From NCBI GenBank assembly GCA_037447655.1, contig JBBHKE010001718.1:62001-126000 (forward strand): a stretch of DNA of 64,000 bases, given 5' to 3'. This DNA is from Zygnema cylindricum. Taxonomy: Eukaryota; Streptophyta; Zygnematophyceae; Zygnematales; Zygnemataceae. The first letter of the stretch is position 1, and each line of letters opens with the position of its first letter. A model generated the notes under the pieces. It did not search any database. It saw only the letters and a program-made list of their open reading frames with translations, and had not been told where the DNA came from. A program made the translations under genes and the position numbers. Positions 11,401 through 25,120 of this stretch are shown here, in pieces.

Positions 11401-14400
11401 ATGAATTTTGATGGGTTTTAATGTCTGGCAACCATATGTGTTTAAAGTTCTAAGATATGGACATTTACTTATGAGAGTGAGATTGATTCTGTGCTTTAAT
11501 ACTTTAAAACAGAGTTTCGGCACCTATCAAACATCCATCAATATAAGTTTCGAGTTTGTGTATGATATTTCATTTAAAGATGAGACAACAAAACAGTATA
11601 AACAGGACTGCTGGTTGTGAGTAATGCTGGGATCGTTTCTGTTCAGTACAGATGCATTTTTTTCGCAAACTGAATCAGAACCTAATCAGTAAAGCGTTCC
11701 TGTGAACAGAGAAAACCACAAATTTAGGCAAAGTCGTTTACAAACGGCTTAACCAACTGGCATAAAAACGCGTGCAGTTACATCCGAGAAAATTACACTG
11801 CTCACAGGTATCGGAGTAAAAGAATCATTAGTATTAAGACGGAATTAGAATCAGTAATAATAATGTAGGGGTTGGGTAATGTGGCCAAAGCTACCCACTC
11901 CTTTAGTGTGATAATTTTGGGACAAAAAACTCACAACCAAATTAGTATTAGTAACTTTAATAACAATTGCGTATTGGTGAAAACCCGAAAAAGCACCACG
12001 TGAAGAAAGACTGAACCAGACCATTTACAAATAAACCCAAAAAACTACCGAGTTGAAAAAAATTATATACAATGAACATGAGTGGACGACATAGTGTATA
12101 AAATATAGCTCAAACAAATATGGAGTGCCTTCAGATGTTAGGTTACCCACCCTGCATTCAAAAGAATTCGCATATGAACAGACCATACTCCTCTCTCTCC
12201 TCATCACGGGTTTCTGAAATCCTAACACTATCCTCGATACTTCTACCTCCTACCTTAAGATTATACCCTTACAAGAAGCACTTTTAGCAAATCCATATTC
12301 CTTCTTATTCCGACAGATCTTACTGTGTCATATAATTTATAACTTTGAACTGTGCCCAAAACTCATATTCCTTCCTGTTGCTTGCTAGCAGGAGTTTGAG
12401 GGTGATTCCACACACACCTTACAATTTATGCCCCCCCCCCCCCCCCCCCCCCGCTTTTTCCCCCTCTTACCTTAAGCATCGTTCGAAGGTCCATATTTCT
12501 TCCTGCTCCTCCTGTCAGAGACTTTCTCAACTCCTTCGTCTCAAACATCTCTAGCAATAAGGCGGCCACAGGGATATAATGACCGGAAGCACCCGCCAAA
12601 TGGTTTAACATGCGGACACACATAAGACGCAGAGGAAAATAACGAGCTGTCGGGAGGAGACGAGCAGTCCCACTTATCACTTGTGTGAGAGGGTAAACAA
12701 GAGGACGAAGGTCAGGCTTGTCATGATGTGCGGCAAGAACTCGAGACCACAATTGAAGGCAGTTCATGTATTGCCAGCAATATACTGTTTTGTAGGCATC
12801 CTGCGGAAGTGTTAAAAATAGAATTAACAAAGGAACAGCAAAATAGTGACTATTATGACTGTTTCACAAAAGGGCATGAACTATGTCATTGTATTGCTCC
12901 CCTATAACATAATTAGACCTTAACTACAACAATATCGTACAATAAGATTCCTAAGAGTAGATAACAAAAAAAAAAATCCTCCAATATGGAGAATAAAAGG
13001 AACTAAAGACCTGAGTGGACCAACCAGGCAAACCGCATCGTCTATCTGATGATCAGTGAAAAACCAACAAATTGCATTTCAGAGTGCTAAAAAGATGGAC
13101 ATGAACAAACTCCCATGACCTCCAGAACCTTTCACTTCTTTAGAATGTATGACACAAGGGCCTAACACTTCTTAATGACACTTACCTTCGACTTCATCGT
13201 CAGAGCGTTTCGAAGCAAGATTGCTAGTTGTCGAATATACACAAAAACGTGTGGATATGCTGCCGCACAATCTAGACCATATATCTCAACCACACACGTA
13301 CTGAGGAAGGAAAGGCGTCCAATAGACGAAGGATTTACAAACGCAGCCCTGGAAGAGAAAGCTCGGTAAATTCCCTTTAAACACTCTTCCAGCCAAGCAG
13401 CTGGATGTTTTATGGCGAGTTGTCTCACAAACAATAGAGATAACAAGGGAAGAGCTCCTTCTCCACTGCTCCAAAAATGAAGCACCAGCTGGAAGAATGC
13501 GAGAAAGGTACGTCAATTAATAAGACAATTGGTCCAAAATCTACTGAACCAAACGGTTAGCGAAGGACAAATTACACAGTGTATATAGGAGGACACGACG
13601 GTCAAGTCTAACAACCTGATAGATTCAAAAACATCCCCAATGATGCTTAGATCCAGACACTCCTGATCCTTTTTTTCATCCTCGCTGCGTAGTACTCCCT
13701 CTGTGATAATTTTTAGTGCATTGGAAATGGAAAGTTTTATGGACGTGTTGTGAAACATAAGAAAACACAAACCGCCAGCCATAGACAACAAAAATATTCG
13801 GGTAACCATTGTAAAAACTCGACATTGACAAGGGTTTTCCATTTCTCCAGAAAAAGAAAGAAGTATTTTGAACAATGAAATTAGCATAACTTTAGATATG
13901 CGGAACCACAAAAAATGACAGGATACAGTCCATAAACCAGCAAAACTTGCCCATTGTTCCTGACCCAGATGCATTCAACAATCCTGCTTTCCAAACATTC
14001 TTTCTTTCAATAAGTTCCACGCAAGAAACACACCTTCAGAAGTTTTCGAGTCAATTTTTGGAAAGGCCTCAAAAAAATGACTGAAGCTGTAAGCCTTTTC
14101 AAAGAGAATGCAATCATGTCAGCATCTGTCATCTGGCCCAAAATATGGAGTGCATTTCCAATGTACGATTTCGCTAAGGGTTCCACCTTCTTCCACCGGG
14201 GATTTTTCTCTATATCTACAAATTCCTCTATGCTCTTTTCTACCACCTCTAACTTCTCTTCAACTTCAGTAACGCCCTTTTTGCTCTTGCCAATCTTTCC
14301 CTTCACACCATTTATTTCAGTGACACCTTTATTTGCTCCCTGATTATGACCTGAGACTAACATAGCTTTCAAAATCCCGTCTATCTCCTTCAAAGTAAAT

Positions 14401-17400
14401 AGCATCACACGATTAAAGACATGGCTGCTTGCAATGTTGTAAGGCGAGTCCAAATTCTCTGCTTCCCCATCTCCATAATGACAGGCAGACCGAAAAGCTC
14501 GCAAAAGACTCTTAACTGCACCTGGAGAGTGTTTCTCCTTTGCCGCAGTGCACCATTCATCAACCATAGCTGTCGTTAACATTTTCTTTCCAGATTTATC
14601 GTCATCCTCCTCGTCTTCTTCAACACCACTAACCTTCTCCTCATCCTCCTCAACAGCATCTTCGAGCTCATCCTGTTATTAGATGCAACTTTCCATCAGA
14701 ACACATTTAAAATAAACACAATTTTTAACGGGAATACATTATCCATTAAAACTTAGCAAAGGCCTCAGAAGTAAGCCAAAATTTGCATGAAGGATGCATA
14801 TCCACAAACCTTTTCATACTGAAAAAGGTTAAATTACTCATACGAAGTCCATTGGTGCATTTCTACTTGCAAATCCCACGACTCCACATTTTCAGATTTG
14901 AAAATGATAGGACAGCTTGTAGGAAAACGTGCATTGGAATAAGACTGGAGAAGTTTTTAGCAACAATGCAAAAACTGTTGACGATTCTAATTTTAGTCTG
15001 GTAAATGTTTGTTTTGTAAAAGTAACACTACTTTATAGCCAAAGGCCAAAATAAACTGCACCAAATGAGATGTTCTTCTCAACTATGTAGCCCAGACAAG
15101 AAAAAACAGCATCGGTAACCTACCAATGTCCAATCAAACAGCTTGATTGAAACTTCAAGCTTTTAACATTTTCCAAATCTTCTTTCTCTATCCATTTCTC
15201 AAAAGGAGGAGATCTATCAAACTCACCTCCTCGTCCTCTCCAAACTCTAACAGTTCTTTGTCGTGATCTTGCAAAAATTTGTAAAACTCTGGATCCTGCC
15301 CAAAAGACAAACCCAAATCCCAAAACAGCTTTCAGAAAAAAACTGAGACATGCGAAGCCTTTACCTCTCCCTCATTCATTCAGCCGGCTTTTCCCAACAT
15401 TATTGACCAAGAGAGCCCCTTTTTAAGGTGTAGACAGGGTCTCCTTCTCAATATACAACCGCCGTGCCTACAAAAAGATATCCAATGCTATTCATCTCCC
15501 TTATACAACTCCAGCAAAATGGACCACGTTTTGGTTCATTTTGCTGCATATCAAGAACCGGGGGAAAAAAAAAAAACAAAAAAAACAGACAATGCAACAG
15601 CAAGGCCTGTTGTACATACCTTCTTTTTGAGAGCTTCCAAGTCTCCCTTGTGCTGCTTTAATTCAGATTGCATCTTCTGGTTTTCCTTCTTCACAGAGCC
15701 TTCCTCAGCTTCCTCTGCACCATGAACAAATGAACCCATATTGAAATGGAGATCCCCGAAAAACCATGGGATTAACAAAGACAAACCATACACATGCATG
15801 TTAAAAAGATAAACACACTTTTGCTGCCTTTTTAAAAACGAAACAAGAACAAGAGGTTTTAAACAGAAGCTTAAAACTCTTCAAGCTCTTCAATTGTCCT
15901 GGAGAAACATGAAAATATTTAGCATAGATAACACATGTCATTTAAATTTATACGTTTGCCAGGCATCAATAATTATCCATTTCATTATCTCAAATTGAGT
16001 GATGCACAGACACGGTGAAGAACAATCCGCTACCAGCGATTGCTGATAATATTAATCATCAGAAAAATCATCAAACGTTGAACCTTCAGCTGATAAGGCT
16101 CCAATAATGTCACTATTTTAAACAAATTTTCAGCTCATGAAGGCAACAATTGTGCTCAAACTATTTGCTGGAGTCCGCAAATTCAGTTTGCTAAAAGAAC
16201 AAAACCAGGACTTGTACATGGAAAAACCTTACATGAATCATTAATATCTATTGTCAAAATCAAAATCTATTGTCCCAACCAAGAAAATAAATCTGTTAAA
16301 CACATAACAACAGTAACAACACATCACTTGCAAAGCCACAAAGCCTTTGAAACAAATCAATGATATTACACGAAAGAAGATGCTGAGGATGAATTTTCTC
16401 TCATTATTATTTTATTTTATTTTGAAGTAGCTGATAAGCATACAGTCCAGTTCTTCAAGGAAGCATGTGTACCCAACATCACCCAGGAGCTCCTAATGAA
16501 GATCACTTCCTTTCAACTTCTCCCTTTCTCCTCTCTCCTATGCTCTATAGCTTCAGGGACATTACCATCAGAAGATGACTCCTCAACATGTTCAGCCGAA
16601 CCATTCCCTTCACCCTTACTGGGTGCCTCATTAGCCTCTTCCACATCTTCTCCCTCCTGGCAAGCGACAAAAACAACAATTTACTCTCCAAAACTTAAAG
16701 CCAAACCAGGTTCTCTCTCTCCCTCCCCCTCCCCCTCTCCCTCGCTCCCCCCTCTCTCCCTCTTGAACAGAAAAGAGATGAAGGGCGTGATTCCATCATT
16801 TCTCAATTGATACTAATGATTGAGTGCAAAAAAATCATTGGATCAATTCATTGGTTTTTTTTGTTTTTTTTAACATGATAATAAAAAAATAAAAAAACTA
16901 AAACCAATCCAAAAAATATAGAAAAAATAACATAAAAAGAGAAATAATAACCATATTCATACCAAAACCTTGTTCTAAAAAAACCACAAACTGGACAAAT
17001 GCAAAAACTATAAATCTTTGACTAATCCTACATATGATGAACATACCGCCTCCTGTAGGGGGTCATCTTCGCCCGACTCTTCATCTCCTCCATCGTCATC
17101 TTCTCCTATATCAAAGTCGCCACCTTCTAGAAAGTCTCCTCGAAGCAATTCGTCCACATCTAGGTCTTCCACTTTTCTGAAAAATGTTAGCTCACAATCA
17201 GTTAAAGAAAAACCTTTACCTTTCTCAGTATTAGACAATCACAACAACGAGAAAAATCAACCTTAAAGACATAAAGTTATTGACATTTTTTTTATAATGC
17301 GTGGACCCAAGACATCTCTCATCAATTGAACATCCACATTTAACTGTCTCAAGCTCCAAAACTGCAGACATTGCATAAACAAACAAAAGTACATATCTGC

Positions 17401-19180
17401 CTCATATGCCTGCCTAGACAAATACCCTCTCAACAACGTTGTACACATTCAGTAACCTAGTAAAACTCAGACATGGGGACAGAAAGGTTTGACAAAAAAT
17501 ATACGACAGCTTTATGAATTTACAGAAAATGCCATCGAATTCTTCAACAAGACTTGGAAACTAAACATTGCAGGAATATATCCAGGCAGGTCTGCAGAAG
17601 GTATGGCATCGCCACTGAATATGAAGGACGCAATAAGCATTTCTGAGATGCTAGTTCATAACAATGCCCAGAAACATGCAAGACAGGATATGCAATGAAC
17701 TTAAACGTGACCGAAAAATTCAATTCATTTAAAAAAAATAGAAAATCTTCATTCATTCTATAAATGAAAATTTTATTTAAACCTTGCAAACTTGCCCATT
17801 AAGAACCTTATAATCAACTCATGAAGCAGACTTCCAGTTGAAATACACCTGTTACTAAGGCGACACTATCACAAAGTATGTCAATAGGCATACACAACCA
17901 TGCAACTCATTTTTATTCATGCCCTACAAGCTCGGCACAAGTGAAGAAAAATAAAAAAACAGTTGCAGGAGAAAGGTGAGCCTGGATGATGACATACATA
18001 TGAACCTTAGTAAGACGGTTGTGAACCTAAACTAATATGAGCAAGCAAATCTTGCACAAAAGCTAGAAGGGCCTGAATTCTACAAATAAACCAGAATTTT
18101 TGATACGAAAACTTTTACAATAGGACGTACAAAGTTTGTGACATATTATCTTTGCCTTCCACTGAGCAAGTTGCTTTTGTTCGGGCAGAAAGACAGGAGC
18201 AGCAACAGTAACGACATTTAAACTTTAATCAAACTGTAAGTTAATATTATTTTTGGGGGGTGAAACATTAATTCTACCATGTTGCAAATAAGTATCTATA
18301 GTTTAACGCAATCATACTTGTGACTTAATTGGCTCAGCTGAAGATTCTTAATTCAGTTGATGGGTTTCCAACGATGTTTCTCGCACCAAAAACAATATTC
18401 AGCCAGTTCGTGAGGAATAATGTTCAATGCTTGAAAAAATTATTCATCATTCTGTCCTCAGTTTTACAAAGGGAAACAAAGCTACCTTTTTGGTGTTGAT
18501 TTGGTGTCAACGCCTCTGGGATTCAATGGCGATTGCTCAACATCAGCTGATAAGACTATGCAAAGCAAGGGAACACAAAAAGTGGTATCAAATTTGATAT
18601 ACATGACAATTCTTCCAATTAGGCACACAAGCCAGCTTCATGCACAACGTGACATGACCTTTGGCGTAAATACGCCAATAACAGCCTTTGAATTCTAAAT
18701 CTTATTACAATTTGATTCATCTAGTGAGGTTTACCCACCAAGCAAACATTAAAAAGATAAACCTCAGATATGCAAGTGCCCAATCAGCAAGACCCCAGAG
18801 TATTGCACCATTGCTGTGGACCACACGAATTGCGATAGACATTTGTTAATATAGGCCACTACTTGATTAAAAAATTGATTATTGATGATTGATTGATTGA
18901 TCAATTGATTGATGAATTAATTAATAATTTGATCGACCAGTTAATCAGTAGGTCAAATAAGTTTGTGTAATGACACCACCTTGTTTACAACTGAATGTTA
19001 CATTGCCTGCTGACAAAAACCACACAGGTATTAAGCGGCATACCTCATACCTGTCAGTTCATCGATGGCCTTCCGAGGAGCAGAGCCCTTCTTCTGGCCC
19101 GAATGGCGACGTCGTTTTGCTATTTCAGTGCTTAAATGTTGCCGAACAAACTTCTTTGTGCTTTTCTTGCCTTTAGCCAT
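8438..19180 (-). CDS. NOC2: Nucleolar complex protein 2 homologue (NOC2), 14 coding exons
   Basis: Noc2 pairs with Noc1 and Noc3 to move pre-60S ribosomal particles from nucleolus to nucleoplasm. Coding exons in transcript order: 19180-19051, 18546-18486, 17176-17047, 16656-16566, 15714-15620, 15295-15227, 14672-14034, 13488-13186, 12800-12471, 11358-11152, 10726-10637, 10146-10064, 9428-9213, 8855-8438. All junctions keep frame, giving 2862 nt (953 residues). The basic start is MAKGKKSTKKFVRQHLSTEI. An acidic segment follows DLDVDELLRGDFL. Family signatures are DPEFYKFLQDHDKELLEFGE, LRPLVYPLTQVISGTARLLP, TARYFPLRLMCVRMLNHL and SPLTKYYASL. The C-terminus is acidic then Lys-rich (VVQDLVLSDDEED ... 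KRGK). Intron 12 uses a GC donor (AACAG|GCATGT). The gene is head to head with SKIP16. Confidence 0.92.
10064..10064 (-). other. GC-AG intron donor in NOC2
   Basis: The exon ending at 10064 is followed by GCATGT instead of GT. Joining it to the exon starting at 9428 restores the frame exactly (AG + T), so the non-canonical donor is the best reading. Other introns in the gene are GT-AG. Confidence 0.65.
12431..12452. repeat. Run of 22 consecutive C in a NOC2 intron
   Basis: A pure homopolymer on the plus strand. On the transcribed (minus) strand it is a G-run starting about 20 nt after the donor of the exon ending at 12471. Confidence 0.9.
18865..18945. repeat. GATT-rich microsatellite-like tract in NOC2 intron 1
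   Basis: Repeated GATT/AATT words with a few interruptions. It lies between NOC2 exons 1 and 2. Confidence 0.6.
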
Positions 19181-20511
19181 GGCGAAAAGAGTCGGCTGTA
19201 ATCCTTTAGGTGTCTAAAAAAACGACAATTATCCAGTTTGCTGAGAAAACAGTAATCAAGCTGCAATCAGACTTTCAAATTAATTGCGACGTAAACAAGA
19301 ATGCCACAAAACTGTAACTAATTGTATACAAACTAAAAATTACATTGTCATCATCCTGGCTGTGAAGTCCTTCAGCAATAACTACAAAGAAAATTGAGAA
19401 GCTGACCACTTTGGATTTCTCTACAGTTCTAATTTCAGTTCGTTACTGTGCGCAATATGCATAAAAGGAGCAACAAACGGCGGACAGGTCTTCAAGAGGA
19501 GGCGTTCCTGGAGGCTGCTCCTGCAGGGTAAGGCACTTAGAATAAAGCTGCTGTAACTTGCAAATCTGCGGGCAGCATAAAAATGATTCAAATTCGCTTA
19601 GCGTACGGTATCGTACTTTTCATTTATCTTTTTTTTAGTTTTTTTGTTTTTACAGCTTCGTAGAGTTAATGCTTTTTTAAATTAAAAATTCTAAGCTCGT
19701 TTTGGCGTCTGATGTGGATGGAATTGTAATTTAGAATGGATGATGATTGGCCATTATGCTTCTCGTGAAAATACAGTCGATCATCCATCATAAATAATTA
19801 AATATTGAAAGTCAAAAATGTATCCTTTGTTCTAAGATAAGCAATCAAATAAAGTGCGTAATGCTTAGGTTTGGACATACGATACTTTTTCGATGTTTTC
19901 GTAAACTTTGTTGTGAAACGAAAACAGTAAAAAAAAAAATGATTGGCCAGGACAGCCGGAGGGGGAATGCATTTAGTTTCAGACTCACTTTTCTTTGAAT
20001 GGAATCAATGAATACGTTGTGCGTATATTTTATCGTCTATATTCCATTTGATTTGAAGTGTCTCTCGTGGAATAAAGCTTTTTGAATAAAGTTTTTCAAT
20101 AAAGTTTAGATTTTGAATGAAGGAAACCTCGAGGAGAGCAAGAAGAATCTGGAATGAAGGCGGGTGTTGATTTCCACTGGCTTCATGAAAATAAAGTTTG
20201 ATAATGAAGTCTATCATCATTCAAAAATAAAATAAAAATCTACAGACAGTAGAAAGAAGCAGCTTTTGAACTGTAGGTTCTTGTTTTCAAGTGCCTTAAG
20301 GAAAAGCAGCATATGAAGCAAGGAAAATTCGAATATACCAGGAAATTTGGAGTGAATGCTGGTATTGATTTCAAATGTCTCCACGAAAATAAAGTTCTCT
20401 TGTAAAGTCTATCATCATATGAAGAACAGAAAGTTAAGAGAAGAAACACAGGCGGAAGAACCCGTATCTGCAACAAAGTTCGACAATCTTTAAGTTCGAC
20501 AAATTTTTGGG
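19181..20511. promoter_or_regulatory. Divergent promoter region between NOC2 and SKIP16
   Basis: The start codons of NOC2 (minus, 19180) and SKIP16 (plus, 20512) are 1331 bp apart with no other gene between. The SKIP16 side holds a diverged direct duplication: 20107-20225 resembles 20295-20415, sharing ATGAAAATAAAGTT or ACGAAAATAAAGTT and AAGTCTATCATCAT. No clear TATA box was found for either gene. Confidence 0.55.
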
Positions 20512-23369
20512 ATGTCTGAAGGATTTTACTCCATTGATTCTTTCTCTCTCCTGCGCATCTTCTCCTTTCTCACTGCCAAAGAATGCGCCAGAGCCGCCTG
20601 TGTGCAGAAGGGCTGGCATAAGCTTTTGACTGATGATTGGTTGTGGGAGGTTTATTGTCGGGAAGACTGGCTCGAAAGTTCTTCTCCCCGTAAACCTAGT
20701 GGAGAAGTATGTTCCAGTTTCAAGGTAAACAGTGCATATGCCGTGATCGAGATTGGTGGCTATCATAACTGTTATACTTCATTACCTTAGGCTATACGTC
20801 AACTTGATTCATGAAATGCCTTCATGATGCTTTCATGCTTTCATGTACAGCTTTTGATGAGTTTTTAATGATAGCTTCCCTTTGAAGTGTGAAGATATTG
20901 CGCCTCCGGTTTAAGATAAGCTTGGTCTTTAATCAACCTTTGGTCGTAAATTCTATCGCAGGTGATGTACCAGGCATTCCATTCAGAATTTGCCAAGTAT
21001 GGTGGTCTCTATAAGAGGACGAAGACGTGTTGGCTGAAGCTGGAGACATGGTTGAACCAGCATATTCAAGTAGTTGCAAAATCTTTGCTCCCGGGAGCAA
21101 CAGAAGCACAGTTGGATGATGTTGAGAGAAAACTCGGAATGAAGCTACCTCCCTCTATGCGAATGCTCTACCGTTTGCATAACGGGCAGTTCTTATATGA
21201 CGCTCCTCCAGTGTATGGACTCCTTGGTGGCTATAATTTCTATGACTATCATGTGAATACACGGTTGTTTCCACTCCGGTCCATTCACCGCGCTACGCTG
21301 AAATCACTTGAAGATGTTGACCATAAAATAGTTATAGGAGCATCCTTCAACTTTTCAAAAGCTGTTTTTCTTGACTGCAAGGATGGCTTGATCTACATTG
21401 GCACAAGGCAGTTGAGAGAGGCAGAATTAATTCGATGCGTGCCTGAAAGAGGCCAAGAAGAGTTTGATGCAGTTGCCTCTCCGTCAGATTCGGAACTTTT
21501 CCGAACGGATGGTGTGTTGCGTTGGCTGGAAGAGTATTCTAGTCGTTTGGAGAGTGGAATGTATGCTGCACGTAAACTCGATGACTGTGAGGAGAGCCGT
21601 GAAATTAGCCTGTATCCTGAATTGCCTCCATTCTGCACCAAAGCTGTGACTCAGAGAGTGCAAGTGAGTGGTACTGACCAGAATTACCACGTTTGTTGTA
21701 GTGCTTCTTGTTGGAGGAGATGTTTCTTGTAGTGCTTCTTGTTGGGAAAGATAAATCAATACTCACTAAATGAATTCTGACAACCATTATTAGTATTTAT
21801 AGGGATATTGGTATTTGTTGGTAGAGTTGGTTAGCGACTTTAACTTTTCGCGTTGACTCTCCTCATACCTCTTAGTCATCATGTTACATTCCTTGGGAAG
21901 TTGATTGATGATCTTGAAATCTTTTATTATTATTATTTCATTATCTTTATTTCTTTATTTTGGGATTGGCTTTTCAGGTACGAGCTTCAGCTGTGTTTGT
22001 TCCAGAAATGTGTATTCTGACATCGAACTCAGATGACAGATATTTTTTCTCTTATTCGATTCGTATGAAGATGCTGCCATCCACGGATGATGAAGACCAT
22101 TTTCGGAATAAGAGTGTTCAGTTACGCCGACGTCACTGGATCATAAAGGACCAGGAACAAGTCATTGCTGATGTTGAAGGGGAGGCAGTGATTGGCCAGG
22201 TGTGTAAGCCATCTCACGGCTTGAGTGGCAATTGTTTTAATTTGGAGTCTCCTCCTTCAAACCCAATTTGATGGATTTTTCTGAGCCAGTTTATCTCAAG
22301 GAAAAAGGATTCATTTATGCTAAGTAAACAAAGTGATGACCGTGATGACATCCAATAGGTGTAAATTTTTAGATTTTAAATTAAGGTTGCGTGAGTGTGC
22401 TGTAGAGTATTTGTCAAAGAGACGCTTGGGTCATGTTAAACTGGTAGTAAAGGGTCCATGAGTTTTTGAGGCAGTTTTATATTCATTCGAGCATGTAAAG
22501 ATTCTATTGACGTAATGAATCATGACCTGAACTGTCTATGGGAAGTTTGTTTGAGTCGAGGCAAACAAGTGGTGCTTAGACTGAATGATTGTCCCACTTG
22601 ACTCGACCAGCTTTTTTCCGCAGCTGAAGAACTTTTTGAGAGATGTATTCCATTGTGTCCATTCTGTGTCAAAAAATATCTAAGGTGGTTCATACTGCAG
22701 TAACTTTTTTGTTTTAACCACAATTAGATGTTAGAAGCTCTATGATGTTAGCTGCTCAAATTATAGGCTTGTTTTATGTTTTGAAGAATTCTTGCAAGCT
22801 TGAGGATAACTTTGTTTGGGTAGGATTGATTATTGGACTGCGCAGTATCCATTACTGAGAGAGGATGTCTCAGAGGAGTTTGTCTATCAAAGTTGCACAA
22901 GCCAGCTCGGCACTTCAGGAAGCATCGAGGGAGAATTTTCATTTGCACCGGGAAGGTGAGTGAGCGTCTTTCGTTTTGCACTGTGTGTCTTTTTGAATCG
23001 TTGGTTGTGCGGATCATCATTGTTAACCAAGAAGGTAAGCATGTTCTGTACTTAGTTTTTTTTGTCCAAGTCGTTTGTTTTCATTGGTTGTACGTGTGAG
23101 CATTTCTCGCTTGTCCGAAGAGTTTGTTTATTGTCTAATTCGTCCTTTACCTGACCTCTGATTGGTCCTTAAATAATTTTGTCCCTCTTATTTGTACCAA
23201 CAACATTGGAGGGCAGCCCTGATAAATGTCTATCATTAACTCTTTAATATTGTGCTTTGCCCTTGTTTGGGGGTTGGGACCCTTTTTCAGCATTACGCAA
23301 CCAAGAGGGGATGATTTCCATGTACAAGTGCCTCGGTTTCCTTTACTTGTGCCAGATTTTATCTTTTGA
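20512..23369 (+). CDS. SKIP16: SKIP16-like F-box protein (F-box, SMI1/KNR4, ApaG domains), 5 exons
   Basis: A predicted substrate receptor of SCF ubiquitin ligases; plant SKIP16 binds the SKP1-like protein ASK. Exons are 20512-20724, 20962-21663, 21978-22199, 22846-22955 and 23291-23369, all GT-AG and in frame, giving 441 residues (the Arabidopsis protein is similar in length). The F-box spans about residues 6-50 (SLLRIFSFLTAKECARAACV ... WHKLL). The SMI1/KNR4 domain spans about 105-240 (LDDVERKLGMKLPPSMRMLY, YRLHNGQ, GLLGGYNFYDYH). The ApaG/DUF525 domain runs from about 306 (YFFSYSIRMKML, RRRHWIIKD) and ends with SCTSQLGTSGSIEGEFSFAP and VPDFIF. The short fourth exon carries the ApaG core. 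The start codon is the first ATG of the frame. No breaks are seen, so it is probably functional. Confidence 0.93.
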
Positions 23370-25120
23370 GTTTTGATGAAGTAGACTCAATCTGTAGTCT
23401 ACACTGGCTCCTTTTTAAGAAGGCAAATCTGTCTATGAAATACAAAGTATTGTGTATGAAATCTAAGTCCCGTTGAAAGGCCAGATAATGTCTTCGACAT
23501 GTTCGTTGTTAAAACTTTTTCGATTCAGGGTTGTAGCGGTACAAGTTAAAAAAAAAATCTGGAAGCTTGGGTTAAAGCTGGAGTGTCTGTCCTTTGTTGT
23601 ACATATTGTATTTGTTTGTTTCCATTGACAACCTCTTTTCTTTTCACAATATACGAGTTTCTCGTGATAGTCTATGAGCATGATGAGTTGTTGATGGTTT
23701 ATTTTAGTAACAATGTGAATTTTGCATGGACTTCGACATACTGTGGTTATTTGGCACACATTCTCTCTAAGTAATTATAACAGGGACATGTTATCGATAC
23801 CTCAAGAGAAAGCTACTGAAGTTTGCCTTTTATTCCACTCCTTCACTCCGATTCATTTGTTTTGTACATTTTTCTGTTTGGTTACAATGGGTTTTATCTT
23901 TGATTAGTTTTGTCAGGTTTGATTTGAGTTAAAAACTTTATTTTGATTTGCTCTGATATGGTATTACTTGCCTTATGTTTCCTAGTTCTTTCATTTTTGT
24001 TCGGTATGAATTTGATCTTTTTGGTTCTGTTTTTTGCAATTTTGGCCTTTTTTTATGACTCCATTGTCATTTATCAAATGAGCTTTCCAAGTAGTTTGAA
24101 ATTGATTTTCTTCAAAAATATTATGATAACGTTTCGTTTCCACCAATCAAGAATTGAATCAAACATGAAAATAAACAATAGTGTATATATACCTTCTTCT
24201 CGCTTAAAACCATCATTAGTCATTCTTGAACCATGTCATTTTTGCGTCAGCCAGTCCTATCGATGCTGTAAATAAGTACCAAGCTATATTAAAGTGCGTG
24301 ATATGCGATGAATAGGTTATGTTCCCTACAATCTCACCGAGCGTAATACACCTGTAACCCAATCTTATTATAATGTAATTACCATTGACATTCAAAAAGA
24401 ATGAATCCCAAAATATCCAAAACAATGGAATACAAGTACTCATTGATACAGAATGCGAAACCACCTAAGGTCATATATTTTGAAATTAGATAGGCACAAG
24501 CGCAATACTAAAAAAAAAATCACATTGCTTGAAGTCTCCTTCTAAACAGAATCCTTCAAACATCACTCAACGTGGTAGTACTGAGTGCTGCTTGTTACTG
24601 CAACATCTTTTTGTACAATTATTTGACCTGAACCTGGTGAAGTTCAGTCACCGACATTAAGGGAGCTGTCAAACACAGCTGTCTCACTATCGCCCTATAC
24701 TATTGGTAAACTCATATTTTCAACCCTTTTTTTTCCTACCAAAGATAAAAAGAAGAGGTTCCCCAAGTCCATAAAGTGAAACTATAATCTTCACTGGACC
24801 AAGGGTGTTCTGGTTCCCCACTTCCACATAGGTCAAAAATAAAAAAGTAACAGACTTTTCCTTTTTTTTCCTTCTATTTTCCTTTCTTTTCCATTCCTTT
24901 TACCGCGAAGGACCTAAAACACCATCTCAAACATTCTCCGCATTCCACGATATCATTCTCAAATTCTTTTGCTTTAGCCACAGTAATTTACGTATAGACT
25001 CGACAGATAAGGTCGCATTTTTCGGCACCATCTTTCATACATTATTTGCTCCACTGATTCGCTGTCCTTGTGATTTTGAGCAATCTTTGTTAAGCCGGAA
25101 AAAAACAGTGACGGATTGGT
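23370..25120. other. Convergent intergenic region between SKIP16 and the ABC1 kinase
   Basis: It holds the 3' flanks of two genes transcribed towards each other. No exon, RNA gene or clear transposon was recognised. Confidence 0.6.

Noticed and set aside
13513-13974. 153-codon minus-strand frame between NOC2 exons 7 and 8
   Set aside because: Exons 14672-14034 and 13488-13186 join in frame without it and match the family directly, so it is intronic.
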